Source: Excoecaria cochinchinensis (lineage: Eukaryota > Streptophyta > Magnoliopsida > Malpighiales > Euphorbiaceae). Taken from it: 64,000 nt of DNA. The notes beneath the pieces are model-generated. The model saw nothing but the letters and a program-made list of their open reading frames with translations, was not told the origin of the DNA and ran no database searches. Shown here piece after piece: positions 1-12,631 of the stretch. The stretch is from positions 4,199,501 to 4,263,500 of the forward strand of contig CANTUQ010000020.1 of assembly GCA_947683425.1 (NCBI GenBank), written 5' to 3'. Made by a program: the position numbers and the translations under genes. The first letter of the stretch is position 1; each line of letters starts with the position of its first letter.

Positions 1-260
1 ACCAATATTTTCTACCATAGGCATAATGGGAAAATGTTCTATAAAATACCTAATTAAATTCTTACTATTTTAATTAAATTCATACACTTTCAATTCGCAC
101 ACATAATCATTTTATGACTTTAATATCATTAAATGGGCTAAGTATATCTTTGATTCATTAAGTCAATTTTTCGATTTTCATGTATTTCTTTTCATTACAA
201 TCTTCCTTTCACTTCTAAATCATTCATTTACCCAATTTATCACTCATATATCATGTATAC
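1..260 (-). repeat. LTR fragment J, right-hand side of an interrupted inverted LTR
   Basis: This AT-rich stretch is the reverse complement of a diverged copy of about 2140-2380 in the neighbouring solo LTR I; both contain equivalents of GAGTGATAAATT and GAAATACATGAAAA in the same order. It continues at 5151 after the solo LTR. The last five bases (TATAC, 256-260) are the target-site copy. No reading frame is supported. It begins before the window, so its outer end is unknown. Confidence 0.8.
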
Positions 261-2771
261 TGTAACGGCCCCAATACCGCATTAGCTGTCAATAGTGACA
301 CTAGGGTGAATAGTACTTTTCGGAGTTGAAAAATATTTTACTAAACCATTGGATAGAGCATGTCAACGGGAGTCCGTAGGCAATAATTTTAGGTCACACA
401 GAGGTCAAATGCATCCGAAAAGTGCTAAATAGTGGGAAAAGGAGTTTGGGGCGTCTGTCTTGATAGAAGGCAGTTTGTGGGGCAACAGACAGCCATACTG
501 TCAGTCATGAGGGACAGCCAGGCTATCTATGGCTTTAGATGGGTGTCTAAAAGTCTTCTTCAGCCCGGTTTGATCGACTTTGACCTAAAATTGAATGAAC
601 TATATGTTCAGCTATGGACCTTAAAAAAATATTTTGAAAATATGGACGTACTCGTATTAATGATTAAAATTATTTGGTAATCAAAGATTTAATTTTGGTG
701 ACACTGGAAAATTGGAGTATCTGACTGATAAATAATTATCGAACAGAGAAATGGCTTTCGATTGGTCCAAAAATATTAATGGAGTCTAACAAATATATGT
801 TAAGTATTATGGAGTCATTTTTATGAGGAATTAGACTTAAAAAGTAAGGAAAAAGTTATGATTTTGGTTTGAATAGTACTTGGGTTGATCGAGGCTTTAA
901 AAATAGTAAAAGATGTTCGAAATTGATGAAAAGTTCTAGATGGACTCTAAATGATATTTAGAATTTTTGGTAGTAAAAAAGGGAATTTTTTGTGAACTCA
1001 AAAATTTGGTGATCGGACTGGTTTGATTGAACCGGACCAAAAATGAACTCTGATTGAGGTGAAATTTTGTGTAATGCCTAGTTTTTGCATGATTGGAAAT
1101 ATGGAATTTTGTGTAATGCTTAGTTTTTGTATGATTGGAAATATGGAATCAAATTGGAATGAATTGGAGTTGGAAAATGAGAAAACCAAAGAAAAAGTGC
1201 AAAATGGGCTTAAATGGCTAATTGGGTTTTATAGGTTGGACCATTAGTTGGACCAAGGTTGGACCATTTTAGCCCACTATAAAAGCCATTAAATGGGAAA
1301 TAGGTTTGTGATTAATCCTTATCTCCTCTAACTTTTCTCTCCTCTCACTTGGTCGTAGTCTCTCCCTCTCCCTCTTCTCTCAATTTCTTCAAGTTTTGCT
1401 TGATTTATCCCTTAATTCAAGCATTTTAAATGTAAGTCAGCACCCCTATGAGTTTATAGCAGCCTCTAACATCCATTTGATGGATTAAAAGCAAGGAAAA
1501 GCAAGGATTTGAGGTGATGTCTTCCAATGGAGGTAAGAGGATTAAGTTGTTTTAATTTGAATTATTGGTCCCAGATGGTGGATTAGGATGCCTTAAGAGT
1601 GTTTATGAAGTTAAATTGCATAAAACAAGGGAATTAATTAATGTTTCTTTGACTTGTATATTTTGCCAAGGAGAGAAATCAAGAGGAAAAAGGCCAATCA
1701 AAGGTTAAAGGCAAGAATTGTAGAGGTTATGAAGGCTAGAGCATCGATATGAGGTTTGTGATTACTTAATCTAATTATTTTCATGTAGAAAATTAGGGTT
1801 TTGTATTATGTTTGAATAGTGATTGTGTGTAAAATGTATGTGTAATGGAAATTGATGTAATAATTGAGTTTAGGGAGAGTAATTAAGCTAATTAGAATTA
1901 TTAATTTGGAATAACATCAAGTATAAGTTTTTGTTATAGTGATACATAATGGTATATGTAAGTATACGGGTAGTATATCTTGTGAATAAGTGTGATTGGA
2001 GGGAAAATACATGTGATTTGGGACTTAATTTAGTGGAATAAGTAGTGAATGAATGAAAAATAAAATGATAAGGTTAAATGTTTAGGTGGCCGAATGGTTT
2101 AGTAAAGGAATTATGATAGGTTATTTGGTATTGATGATAATTGAGTGATAAATTAGATAAAGGAGTGAATTAAAAGTGAAAGAAAGGTGGTAGTGAAAAG
2201 AAATACATGAAAAATCAAATAATTGACATTATGAACCAAAGATATATATGTAGGCCATTTAATGATATTCAATTATAAAATGAATTCATATGAAATTTTT
2301 AAAATATATGAACGTAATTGAAATTATAAGAATTTAATAAAGTATTTTTAAGAATAGTTTCCCATTATGTCCGTGGTGGAAAATAATGATAAGTATTGAA
2401 ATGATTGAACTTATACTTATATTGAAATAATAAAAAATATATGTATATATAATTAGATTTTGATGAAATGATTAATTAAAGTGATAAGAAAAGAATAAAA
2501 GCGACTTTGAAATGATTTCTTAGCCATTTAAGTGATTAAAGCATACTTATTATGTAAAATAAGTATATAATATATAAAAGTGCAACTTTGATGAAAATGT
2601 TGTGTAATTAATGAATGAAATGACTTTGAAATACAAGTGTAAAATGGAAGTATTACACATGAAAAGTGGATTTGAAAGTCTTTTGAAAAAGTGATTGCCC
2701 TTAGTAGTGTCTGGCAGTCTAATATAGTTCAAGATATGTGTGGCTAGCCATAGGGGTACCCATACCGCGGT

Positions 2772-2790
2772 GCAAGTCATAACGACTTGC
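2772..2790 (+). other. Perfect 7-bp-stem hairpin in LTR I
   Basis: The arms GCAAGTC and GACTTGC flank the 5-base loop ATAAC. It lies in a short GC-richer island (about 2740-2830) of an otherwise AT-rich LTR, next to GGGTACCC and CCGCGG palindromes, a position comparable to the palindrome series of the other Tekay LTRs. Role unknown. Confidence 0.55.
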
Positions 2791-4017
2791 TTTACTATGG
2801 CAGATTCACGATGGCCTCCCATAGTGCATAAATATGACATCTATGTTCAATGTACTATTTTGTAATATTGTTGGAATGGTCCTTCGGGCTAATTCCCTAC
2901 TGTACTATAGTGGACTTTTGGGTCTACGTCACATATATCCAGTTTGCAGATTTTTTTCCAGGATTGTACTAGGGGCATAATTGTAAAAGTGATATGAAAA
3001 CGTAAAAAAGTAAAATGGAAATGAGTGTTTAAATGAAAAAGGATTTAAATGAAAGAAATAAAAAGTATAGAGTGAAAAAGGTAATTTACCCAAAAGATAG
3101 GTGAAATGGGTAACAATAGTAAATTGACTTGAAAATGTAAAGAGTAAAGTGAAAATGATAATTTGAGTACAAAAGGACTCATATGAAAGAAAATGAAAAT
3201 TTAAGGACTAAATCGTAATTTACCATGGAAACAATTAGTTGGAAGACTAATTGGTAATTTATAAGTTAAATAGTGAACAAATGTGAAAATATAATTAGTT
3301 AATGGCAAAATTGTAAATAAACGATAAAAGAAGGGTAATATTGTAAATTTATAAAAGTTTAGGGGTAAAACTGTAATTATGTGCAAAAGTAAATTAATAA
3401 GTGACATATGAGTGAAAAATGAAACTTAAATGACAATTATGAAAAGAATGCAAAGTTCAGATACCAAAATGTAATTTGATATGAAAATGCTAAAATAAGG
3501 ACTAATATATAATTTGGAAGCCAAATAATGATTTAAGATGGAAAGAGAAATGAACTAGTGGTAAAATTGTAATCATGATGTAAAATGGCAAATTTATAAT
3601 TTATTGAAAGATTAGGGACCAAAGTAAAATTTTACCATATGAATGGTACCTCATAGAATAAAATGGAAAGTGAAGTGAAAATAGTGTTAATTAAGTGAAA
3701 TAAATGAATTAATGCCATTATAGTAAGTAAGTGGTTAGTGAAAGGGTAAAATCGTAAATAAGATATAAAAAGAAATAATTAAGTTAAATAATAGGATTAA
3801 TGAATGAAAATAATCAAAGGAAGGATAACTTGATCTAATTACAAGTAATGACTTAATGCGGACTAATAAGTAAAATGTGCATGAGTGTAAAAATGTGAGA
3901 GTTCAAGCGTAAATTGCCTATTAAATAAGTATATTAGTGTAAAATGACACTAATTAAAGTTTAGTGAGTGATTCAAATGAAATTAAGGAATCAATTAAAG
4001 TAAAATGTATTATAAAA

Positions 4018-4613
4018 GTACAGGAAATTAATTAAAGTGAAGGAAGTGAATGCATCAAAGTAAAGGTATTATAGTGTAAAATGTATTGATTTAAAGTAAA
4101 TGAAGTGGAAGGATTGAAACGTAGAGATTTAAAAGTTAAAGGAGTAGAATGATTAGTCATAAGAAATGAAGTGAAAGTTAAATGGAAAGGAGAAAAATCA
4201 GATGATAAGATAAGAAAAATGAAAATGCTAAAGTAAAGGTTAAAAGAGTGATAAGTAAAAGAGTAGGTTAAAGGATCGAAGTGGATAGTTTATAAGGAAG
4301 ACCATAAGTTGAAAGTACAGGAAATGAATTAAAGTGAAGGAAGTGAATGCATCAAAGTAAAGGTATTATAGTGTAAAATGTATTGATTTAAAGTAAATGA
4401 AGTGGAAGGATTGAAACGTAGAGATTTAAAAGTTAAAGGAGTAGAATGATTAGTCATAAGAAATGAAGTGAAAGTTAAATGGAAAGGAGAAAAATCAGAT
4501 GATAAGATAAGAAAAATGAAAAATGCTAAAGAAAAGGTTAAAAGAGTGATAAGTAAAAGAGTAGGTTAAAGGATCGAAGTGGATAGTTTACAAGGAAGAC
4601 CATAAGTTGAAAG
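4018..4613 (+). repeat. Direct tandem duplication of about 297 bp inside LTR I
   Basis: The block beginning CAGGAAATTA at about 4021 is repeated beginning CAGGAAATGA at about 4318. Both copies continue through the same AAGTGAAGGAAGTGAATGC, TAAAATGTATTGATTT and GGATCGAAGTGGATAG segments with only a few substitutions and a 1-base indel. The offset is about 297 bp. The near identity indicates a duplication much younger than the element's divergence from J. Confidence 0.85.
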
Positions 4614-4765
4614 TGAAAAATAGAAAATAGTGTAAAATCATAATTGAGGAAATATGAAGGACTAGATAGTATTATGACATTATTAAGCCTGAATGTAAGG
4701 ACCAAATTGTGTGCATGTATGTATGTGCTTAAGTTAGAATTGGAAATCTTTAGATTCGTAATCAC

Positions 4766-4791
4766 CACTGGGCATTTCTAATGCTCAGCAC
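4766..4791 (+). promoter_or_regulatory. Conserved Tekay LTR stem-loop (family I version)
   Basis: The arms CTGGGCATT and AATGCTCAG (9 pairs, one G-T wobble) flank the loop TCT, preceded by CA and followed by CAC. The LTRs of D, G, B and C have CTAAGCG/CGCTTAG arms at the same place. A second inverted repeat (GCACG...CGTGC, about 4788-4813) follows, then GTAGGTGGCA. Different bases with preserved pairing suggest an RNA structure. Confidence 0.6.
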
Positions 4792-5150
4792 GTAGTTTAT
4801 CTTATTGCGTGCAAGTACCGAGTAGAATGTCTGAGGAGCGGGCGTGCTATCAGCTTTGAGCTCAGTGTGGACCTCCGGATTGAAGATGAGAATAGTAGTT
4901 ATTTTTGTAGGTGGCATGTATATGTAAAGAATTTAGTATTGAGCATGTATTGTGTATTATGAATATGATTGACAGCTATTGAATGATATGACACGAAATG
5001 AAATGTTTGATCTGCATTGAATGTGATATGTTAGTGATGATAGTTACAAGAGTAAATGAAAGAATACATTAAAAAAAATTACCGCAATTGCTATAGAATC
5101 GTATAAGGATTGTAACATATGTAGTATACGGAAGTGATAAGGGTGTTACA

Positions 5151-5657
5151 TATACCATATAACCTACCATAATTTCCTTTTTAACCCATTCGGCCACCCT
5201 TAGGATTTTACTCTACCGTTTTATTTTTCATCCATTTATTACTTATTCCACTAAATTAAGTCCCAATTCACATGTATGTACCCTTTAATCACACTTAATC
5301 ACTTGGTATACTTTGAATATACCTGAACATACTATTATGTCTCACTATGACCAAGACTTACACTTGGTTTTCTTTCACTTTAATCATTCTAATTAACATA
5401 TTTACCCTCCTTAAACTCATTATCCTTGTCCTTAACCTTTGGAGGCCCTTTTTTCCTTAATTTCTCCTCAATTTGGAGACATAACCTTAGATCCTTGCTT
5501 TTCCTTACTTTTAATCCACCAAATGGATACTAGGGGCTGCTATAATCTCATAGAGGGGCTGAATTACACTTAAGGAGCTTGAATTTAGAGAGAATTGGAG
5601 CAAGAATTGAAGAAATTGAGAGAGGAGGAAGAGAGAACCATTCGTCCAAGCTAAGGG
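5151..5657 (-). repeat. LTR fragment J, left-hand side
   Basis: This continues fragment J after the solo LTR I insertion, starting with the second TATAC copy (5151-5155). It is the reverse complement of a diverged copy of about 1330-2120 of LTR I; shared landmarks include the equivalents of GGACTTAATTTAGTGGAATA and GGTGGCCGAATGG. It ends abruptly at 5657, where the Tekay element D begins, so D inserted into J and the first part of J is missing here. Confidence 0.8.
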
Positions 5658-6693
5658 TGTGACACCCCAAAACCACCCTAGTGGAGTGAGCCTTGTGTGT
5701 GTGTAAGTGGGTGTGTGTAAATATATGTGGCTTATTTTGAGCATCTGTCTATTGTTGTTAAATTAATTTGTTATTATGCTTTATGTGGGTTATGTTCTAG
5801 TGTGAGTGTGTGCATGAGAGTAGTGTATGTGTTAGGAGATTAGAATTGGGTAAGTGATAGAGGAGGAGAGTTGGGTGTGTTTATCCTTTAAGAGTGTGAC
5901 ATGTGGCAAGAAACGATAAAGATGGGATGAGTATTGGGAGAGAGAGAGAGATATTTCAGCTAATTCCCATTTCCTTTTCACGCTTCTCTTTTATCTTCTT
6001 CCGTTTCCCGTTACTTTGCTCCTTCTCTTCCCTTCTTTTTCATTTCTTTTTGAAATCTTCCTTTTTGCTGCAAATTCAAGTGAGTTTGGGGTAGCCTAAG
6101 CTGGTGTGGTAAGTGATGGGTATTAGTTTTCTTATTTTTCTTCTCCTTCTTTAGATGAGTTTTGTAATTGTAAGTTAGGGTTTTGAATTTTTTTAGTGTT
6201 GTGGGTTTTGTGGTTCAGAGAATCCTCTCAAAGAATCCAAGGGCAAGGAAATAGCGAGCAGGAGTGGAGCCCCTTGATTGGAGGTTCATTGATTTCAGGT
6301 TTGGGAAATTTCTGTTCTTTGAATGTTCATGTGTCCTTGTGTGAGTGTACATGAATTTTTGAAATTTTGAGTGTGTAATTGGTCTTATTTTGGCATGTGT
6401 ATTATGGGTTTTTAGTGGTGAAAAATTATTATACATATGTGTGGGTTATTGAAGTGATTATGAGGATTGATTGAGGTTGCTGCAAATTTCTAGATTTTGT
6501 GATTTGTGGAATGTTAACATGTAAAGTGATTAACTGATGAGAATTGAATATTGGAATATGTTAATTTATGTTTGTTGTAGTGTTTTGGAGGCCATATGTG
6601 AGGTAAGAATTGATTAAAAGTTTTTGGGTCAAAATAGTTTTGCTTGAGGGAAAATTCTGGGCCTCAGCTCTTCGTTGGGACTGGAAATCTCGT

Positions 6694-7028
6694 CTCTGTC
6701 GCGAGCGCGACGTTCTCACAATCGCGACAGAGAGGAATGCCCAGATCTCATGTTTTGGCACTATAGCATGCACTACGTTCGACTCGTGCTCCATCCTCCG
6801 ACTCGTGCTCCTCTAGTGTGCGAGTCTTGCTTTGGAGCACGAGACGGAGGAAGGAGAGGAGCTTCAGTGCGAGACATGCTGGCGCAGCACAACTCGTGCT
6901 GCACTGAGGTTCTGGCTGTCGTGCTTCAGAGCACATCTGAGGGAGAATGGGCACGAGTCGTGTCCTTCAGCATGACTCGTGCCCATTTCCTCAGTAGCGA
7001 CCACGACTCAGTAGCGACCGCGACAGAG
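6694..7028 (+). repeat. CpG-rich palindrome cluster in LTR D
   Basis: CTCTGTCGCGAGCGCGAC is followed by an inverted TCGCGACAGAG, then many copies of a CACGAGTCGTG-type palindrome in both orientations, and finally GTAGCGACCGCGACAGAG. The cluster is GC-rich inside an AT-rich LTR. The open frames across it on both strands are by-products of the palindromic composition. Confidence 0.8.
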
Positions 7029-7236
7029 GCTCCGACCTGCCCTATTTTTTTCCCAAGCACCCAGTTGTCCGAAAATGAATTTCTAACATCTTTTTCATGG
7101 TTAATTCTTACTGTTCGCTATATGAATGTGTTTATATGCTTCCTATATCATGAATAATACGTGATGCAAACATATGTCGTGAATTGAAATGTGCCTTGGA
7201 TTATGCATGACCTGCTAGAATCGAATAAGTGGATAG

Positions 7237-7440
7237 TTAGGTATGCCTAATAGAGTTACCATTGCTGCAGCTACCGAATGATTTGGACCCTGATCAGGTC
7301 CCCCGACTGGATCTTTGTGATCCCTATGTACTGAATCTACGTGAAAATGTTTTGGAATAAAATTAAAAAGATTGTTTTGATACCCTCGGGTATCTATGTG
7401 TTATGAGAATAATGTTAATACCTTCGGGTATCTACACGCA
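7237..7440 (+). promoter_or_regulatory. Ordered palindrome series in LTR D
   Basis: In order: TTAGGTATGCCTAA (7237-7250, one base off perfect), GCTGCAGC (7264-7271), GGACCC-TGATCA-GGTCC (7285-7301), GATACCC-TC-GGGTATC (7379-7394), a second ATACC-TTC-GGGTAT hairpin (about 7418-7431), and then CTCGTTATGCACT. The same order occurs in LTRs G, B and C. Confidence 0.75.
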
Positions 7441-9560
7441 CTCGTTATGCACTATTTTGATAAAGCAGGTGCAAGGATGTTATTTGTTATTATATGTGAA
7501 CTTTGAAATATTGCGTATTGGGAATAATATGAATGTGATGCGGTTATGCTTTAAGTAATTTATGAAATTTTAACATGTAACTGTGCCATTTGCTTGTGAT
7601 TATTTGTTGACGCCTGTAACAACCCAAAATGGCCCTAGTCGGAATTTGTATGCTAAGTTGGGAATTTAAGGGTATTTCAGTAATTTGTGCATGAGGGAAT
7701 TGGATAATAAGGACTTAATTGCAAAGTAATTATTAAATAAGTTAAGTGTGAGAAATTATTTGGTGTGCATGTGGTGTTTGGATGTAGGGTAATTGTTGTG
7801 GTTTTATCTAGTGTGTGTGTTGTTTGGTAACAAGGATGTAAGGCAATTATCTAGTGGATTGTCTGTATTGTACTAAGGATGGAAAATATCTACTTAAGAA
7901 TTATCTAATGAGGTAGGAGTATGGTGCCAAGGATTGGTAAGTCAAAGTAGTGGAAATTATGGTCCAATTAAAGCTTGCCACATAGGATGAGTAGGTGAAG
8001 GGCATTAATGATGAGAGAGGGAAGGGAAGAAAGCAGATTTTCTACTTCCTCTCTACGTTTCCCATTTTCACCTTTTTCCCTCTCCTTTCTTCTTTCATTT
8101 TCTGCTCTTCCTTACTTACCCTAACATGGATCTTCAAGAGTTAAAGTTGGATTTGCTGAGTTGAGCTGGATTTCTAGAGATAAGTTCTTGAGTTTTGAGC
8201 GGGTCTTCTTCTTCATCTGCTACTCTATTTTTCTGGGTTTTGGATGTGGTGTGTTTGTTGGATTAAGTGAGTTTTGGCTGGGTTTTTGTGCAAGATTCGG
8301 TGGAGAAAAGAGAGACCAAAGGGAAAGAGAAGGTAGAGGTTTGAAAGAGAAGATTAAAGCTACAAATTTCAGGTTTGGGAGCTTTGATTTCTGCATTTAA
8401 GTTTGAGTTGTCATTGCCTAGTTCTCCTTGGATCATGAGTGTGCATTTGTATTTGCTTTCAAGAAATTTGAGTGCTTTGATATGAGTTTATGTATGAATT
8501 AATATGGGTAAATGTATTAGTAATCCATGTTATTGATTGACATAGATGCATATGAGGGTTGGTATTGAAATGCATGAGTTTGGGAATTTCTTTGAATTTG
8601 ATGTTTTATGGTGTTCTTGAGTTTGGCAATTCTATTTAGTTTTCCTCTGATCTCCGCGTATTGTTTTTGTCATAAGTAGAGTTTTAGAACTTTAAAGCAT
8701 GTGATTCTTAAGCCATTAGAACCATGACTTCTATGCCTTTAAAAGTCTCAGAAATAGCCTTGGGCGAATTCTTGCTCTAAGATCCTGAAAATTCACAAAA
8801 AAACTGTAGTGTCTTTGTTTGGGTCGGGTTATATGCACAATATAGGTTGTTTAGCTCATATTTGAAGTTATTGATGTCTATTTGACCTCAGAATTGTTGC
8901 ATTTGAACGTTAACATCCTAAGGAACATTTGTTAAGAAGGAAGTTTGGACTGAAAATGAGTTTTAGAGGTTGGTGTAGGTAGTACAAGTCAGGGGCGGTA
9001 AGCAGTCATCTGAGTCTGTTTTCGTAGAGCAAGTGGCGGAGGCTTCTATCGCGAGCACGATAGAACCTTCTTGCTGAAAGTGTTTTCTCTTATTTTGAAC
9101 CCCATGGTTGGCTTGAGCACCTGCCCTTCCTTACCCTCCTTTAGGTTGAGTATTTTGGTACGTTTTGCTTCCGAAATGCATCCGAACTTCGTTGTAACTG
9201 TTTAAAACTTATTCATGACTTGTTTAGAGTTTTGAGAAAGATTAAATAAATGTTTGACAATGGAAATTATGGGTTTTGATTTAGATAATGCATGAAGCCT
9301 TGAATGTGAGCATTTGAACCCAATTGTGTAGTTGATGGAGTTGTGGAATGAATAGTGCTGAGGTTTGGATTTTGTAAATTGATATTGTTCTTTGCATGAT
9401 TTAATTGAAATTCTTAGCATAAATATTGTATTATATGTTAGAAATGATGGTTGGGTTGCTGGTAATGAGGTAAGATGATGTTTGAATTGAGATTTGACTT
9501 TTGGCTGTTGTGAAAATGAGTTTTTCTGCAATTTTCCCTTGTAAGGGTTGGAAATCCCAA

Positions 9561-9835
9561 CTCTGTCGCGACCGTGACATTATCGCGAGATTGCGATGGA
9601 ATCCAGTGATAGCAGCCCTCGCACGCGTCCGAGCTCGCTGCCGAGCCGAGCAGCAGAGCCTCTGTCGCGAGCGCGACAGAGCGCTTAGCTGCCGATCTGA
9701 ATTGTGCGATCCTCTGTCGCGAGCGCGATAGTGAGATGTGTATTGTTCCCTCATGAGATCGTGAAGGTTGCCGCGATCGCAACCTGGGGTGAGTTGCCTC
9801 TGTCACGAGTGTGACATCCATCGCGAGCGCGACAC
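9561..9835 (+). repeat. CpG-rich palindrome cluster in LTR G
   Basis: Several copies of CTGTCGCGAGCGCGACAG and shorter derivatives (TCGCGAGCGCGAC, GTCACGAGTGTGAC) occur here in AT-rich surroundings. The same core word appears in clusters of LTRs D and C, so it is shared by related Tekay families. Overlapping open frames on both strands (Arg/Ser-rich) reflect the palindromes. Confidence 0.8.
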
Positions 9836-10067
9836 TCCCTGGTTTCAAAAATTGAATTTTCTTTTGTGATTCCAATGTTTGATTTTCGAACTTGTGATGC
9901 CTTTAGGTTTATACTTGGACTATTTTATGAAGTATATTAATATAATTAGATGTTTTATGCATGGACAATTTTATAAATTATATGAATGTGATATGTTAAA
10001 TTATGCGCCATGATGTGAGACATGATTTGTATTACGCATGACCTGTGAGAGTCAGTCTAATGGATAG

Positions 10068-10340
10068 TTAGGCATGCCTAATAAAGTCTCTTTAGCTGCA
10101 GCACCTTTGGACGTTTGGACCCTGATCAGGTCCCCGTTTGGTTCCTCGCGAACCCTTTTTATGTGTTCGGATCCTCGCGATTCTTTACTTATGCGTTTTG
10201 GATCTTGTTTAAGGTCCCTATTATAAAAATGTTTTGAATGCGATATAATATAATGGTTTTCGATTGGTACCCGTAAGGTACCCTATATGTTCGATTGGTG
10301 CCCATAAGGTACCCTATGCGTTCACTCGTTATCCACTATT
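10068..10340 (+). promoter_or_regulatory. Ordered palindrome series in LTR G
   Basis: In order: perfect TTAGGCATGCCTAA (10068-10081), GCTGCAGC, GGACCC-TGATCA-GGTCC (about 10117-10133), two inverted repeats of the type GGTACC-cgtaa-GGTACC and GGTGCC-cataa-GGTACC (about 10265-10310), then CTCGTTATCCACT and a CAGTAGGT box. Confidence 0.75.
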
Positions 10341-12054
10341 TTGAGTCAGTAGGTATTTATTTTGTTTGCTTTGGCATGCTATAAGAATATGATTATCAGA
10401 ATGTGTTTTTCGAAGTATCATGATATGTATGAGGAATCAGTCAATATAATATGAATGTGGATATAAGCTTCTGAAAGTATGTTTTTGTGATGCTAGCATG
10501 ATTTTTATATCTGACATAACTATCCGCATTTGTTATATGATGTGTTATAAGTTTCAGAATGCTTTGCGTTGGCATGCTGTAAGAGTATGATAATCGAATG
10601 AGCATATGAATCAACTGTTATCGGAACGTGATCATGAGCTCCAGAAAGTTATGAATGTGACCCGATGTATGTTGTATACACATATGTGATCTAAGTGTGT
10701 TGTATTATGTATATGCATATGTGACTCAAGCATATTGTTGAGTGTCTATGTTTCTCTGTATGCTGCTACGTGTATTGGGGTAGTAATGTGAGAGCATGGT
10801 GTATTAGCTTTGTGATTGGTTTCAGCTAGTTTAAGTGTGATGCGCGCCGACCGTACCCAGCAAGGGCCCTCAATGCGAATCCGCTTTAGGATTCGAGGGA
10901 CTGGTTCGCGTCTTTTGATCATGGGCACCATGAGGCATCATCGGTGCGTCCCTCCCAATAGAACATTGGGGAGAACCACCTAACCTAATGGCACCTAGAG
11001 GCACCTTTTGAGGTATCATGGAGTCGCCACCCAATTCCAAAGAATTGGGAAAAGGTCTCTCACCTCTTGTTGGTCGAGACCAGAGATCCGGTGTTCAGAA
11101 CTTCCCTCTTATTTATGCTTTGGTTAAGTATGAGTGGGTTTTTAACTTCTTAAGATTATATCTCTCATCTCACACGAGGATGCATTTAATTAAATGGTGC
11201 ATTAAAAGCACGTAAAGGAAGTAAATAAAAGCGATAAAGCAATAGATAGAGAAAGCGATAAATGAAAGCAGTAAACACTCAAGCACACAATTACAAAGGA
11301 AATAGGGCGGAATACAACCCCATCGAAAGGAAATCAAAGATGTGGATGGGGGCGGAATACAATCCCCTAAAATAAATAAAGTTGCCCCAAAATTAATTAC
11401 AAGGGCCCAAAAAAGAAATGAATTTGAATTTAAAACACTCACCCAAGATTAAAATAAAAGAACATACATAAATCGGGACATTATTTAAGGAACATTGGTT
11501 CCTTCGCACTTGTTCGAAATTTAGGAACATTGGTTGCTTCGTATTAATTTAAAGAGGGTTTGAAGAGTCGTTTTAGTTGTTTGGTGAAAACCGGGATGAG
11601 TGATCCCATTTTTAGAGAAAATTAACTCTTCGTTTTCTTGTGATATTTTTAATATTTGGCTAAAATAAGGGACATTGGTCCCAGTTTTATTAATGAAAAT
11701 TCCGAGTTAATTATAAAAGTATTTTGTGATTTTTTATCTCACGCGTGCACAAGTAAAATGATTATTTACACATAAACATGTAACACATAAAGGGGAGTTG
11801 AAGGGATCTCACCAAACCGAAGTGTTCGTCCACGCGTCGCGACCCATCCAGGGAGTCGCGGGGTGCTCAAATAACCCGATTCAAGTTAAACTCATACACA
11901 AATAATATCAACAATATTAGTAAATATTCTAAAAATTAATTAAGTAAAAATAAAATGAATATTAGGCAAGTCAATTTATAATGATAAGACAAACACAACA
12001 AAATAATAATAATATGAATATCATGGTAGAAATAACAATAATAATGATAAGTGA

Positions 12055-12134
<80 letters not shown>
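12055..12134. repeat. (AAT)n microsatellite 1 in LTR K
   Basis: A perfect AAT run of about 26 units. The poly-Ile and poly-Tyr open frames across it are artefacts of the repeat. Confidence 0.95.
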
Positions 12135-12135
<1 letters not shown>

Positions 12136-12223
12136 CAGTAGCAAATATAAAGTAAGCAAACAATAAATTAATGGCAATAAAGATAATAATAGTAATAACA
12201 AAACATTAACGGCAACCAATGTA

Positions 12224-12224
<1 letters not shown>

Positions 12225-12317
<93 letters not shown>
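12225..12317. repeat. (AAT)n microsatellite 2 in LTR K
   Basis: A second perfect AAT run of about 31 units, separated from the first by about 90 bp. In LTR sense both lie a few hundred bases downstream of the donor-like motif, where LTR E also carries long ATT runs. Confidence 0.95.
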
Positions 12318-12319
<2 letters not shown>

Positions 12320-12631
12320 GACACTAAATGCATTAAACATGGCAGGAACTCATTAATGAACATAAACACAATAAAAATAATAATGATAGCAAAATATCAA
12401 ATTGAAGTAAGCAAATAATATATTAATGGTGATATTAACACATTAAAATGCTAAAAGTAAACAATATACATGATAATAATAGCAAAAATAATATTAACAA
12501 TAATAAATAATATACAAAAAATAAATGAGGATGGGTTCAAGAATGTTTACCCTCATAATTTTTAGATTGGGGAAACGGTTTCCCGATCGATTTTCCTTGT
12601 CGGATTTGTGGTGATAAATATTTGAAGAAAA

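Larger units (their letters stand above)
261..5150 (+). mobile_element. Solo LTR I, Ty3/gypsy Tekay-like, 4890 bp
   Basis: The segment starts TGTAACGGCC, ends GGGTGTTACA, and is flanked on both sides by TATAC (256-260 and 5151-5155), which is a perfect 5-bp target-site duplication. No gag, pol or primer site lies inside, so it is a solo LTR left by LTR-LTR recombination. The 4.9 kb length is large but within the range of plant chromovirus and Tat LTRs. Tekay affinity rests on architecture: a stem-loop at 4766-4791 followed by a GTAGGTGGCA box (about 4909), as in the Tekay LTRs elsewhere in the window. About 3000-4650 is a purine-rich, AAATG-rich stretch with no coding frame. It is inserted in an inverted relative (J). 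Confidence 0.85.
5658..7614 (+). mobile_element. Element D 5' LTR, first part
   Basis: The LTR starts TGTGACACCCC, equivalent to TGTAACACCCC in element C, and carries the usual series: a CpG-rich palindrome cluster (6694-7028), TTAGGTATGCCTAA (7237-7250), GCTGCAGC, a TGATCA palindrome, and two GATACC/GGTATC hairpins. At 7610-7614 the bases ACGCC are the target duplicated by solo LTR G. Short reading frames at about 5900-6100 and 6675-7157 are not supported as genes. Confidence 0.8.
7615..10835 (+). mobile_element. Solo LTR G (Tekay-like), part 1
   Basis: G starts TGTAACAACCC at 7615 and ends GGGTGTTACA at 14144; ACGCC occurs immediately before (7610-7614) and after (14145-14149), a perfect TSD, so G is a solo LTR inserted in LTR D. 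Without the nested LTR K it is about 4.3 kb. It carries the palindrome cluster (9561-9835), the palindrome series (10068-10340) and the terminal hairpin (13722-13739). No primer site or gag-pol lies inside. G is interrupted at 10836 by K. Confidence 0.85.

Noticed and set aside
1059..1247. Short frame with two near-identical MKFCVMPSFCMIGN-like repeats
   Set aside because: It is a local 45-bp-scale duplication inside LTR I (about 1060-1145); no coding evidence.
9431..9875. Overlapping Arg/Ser-rich frames on both strands
   Set aside because: They arise from the CGCGA palindrome cluster; there is no homology or conserved start, and the same occurs at 6675-7157, 53821-54350 and 60901-61448.
11936..12369. 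Long Ile- and Tyr-rich open frames
   Set aside because: They are translations of the AAT microsatellites in LTR K.
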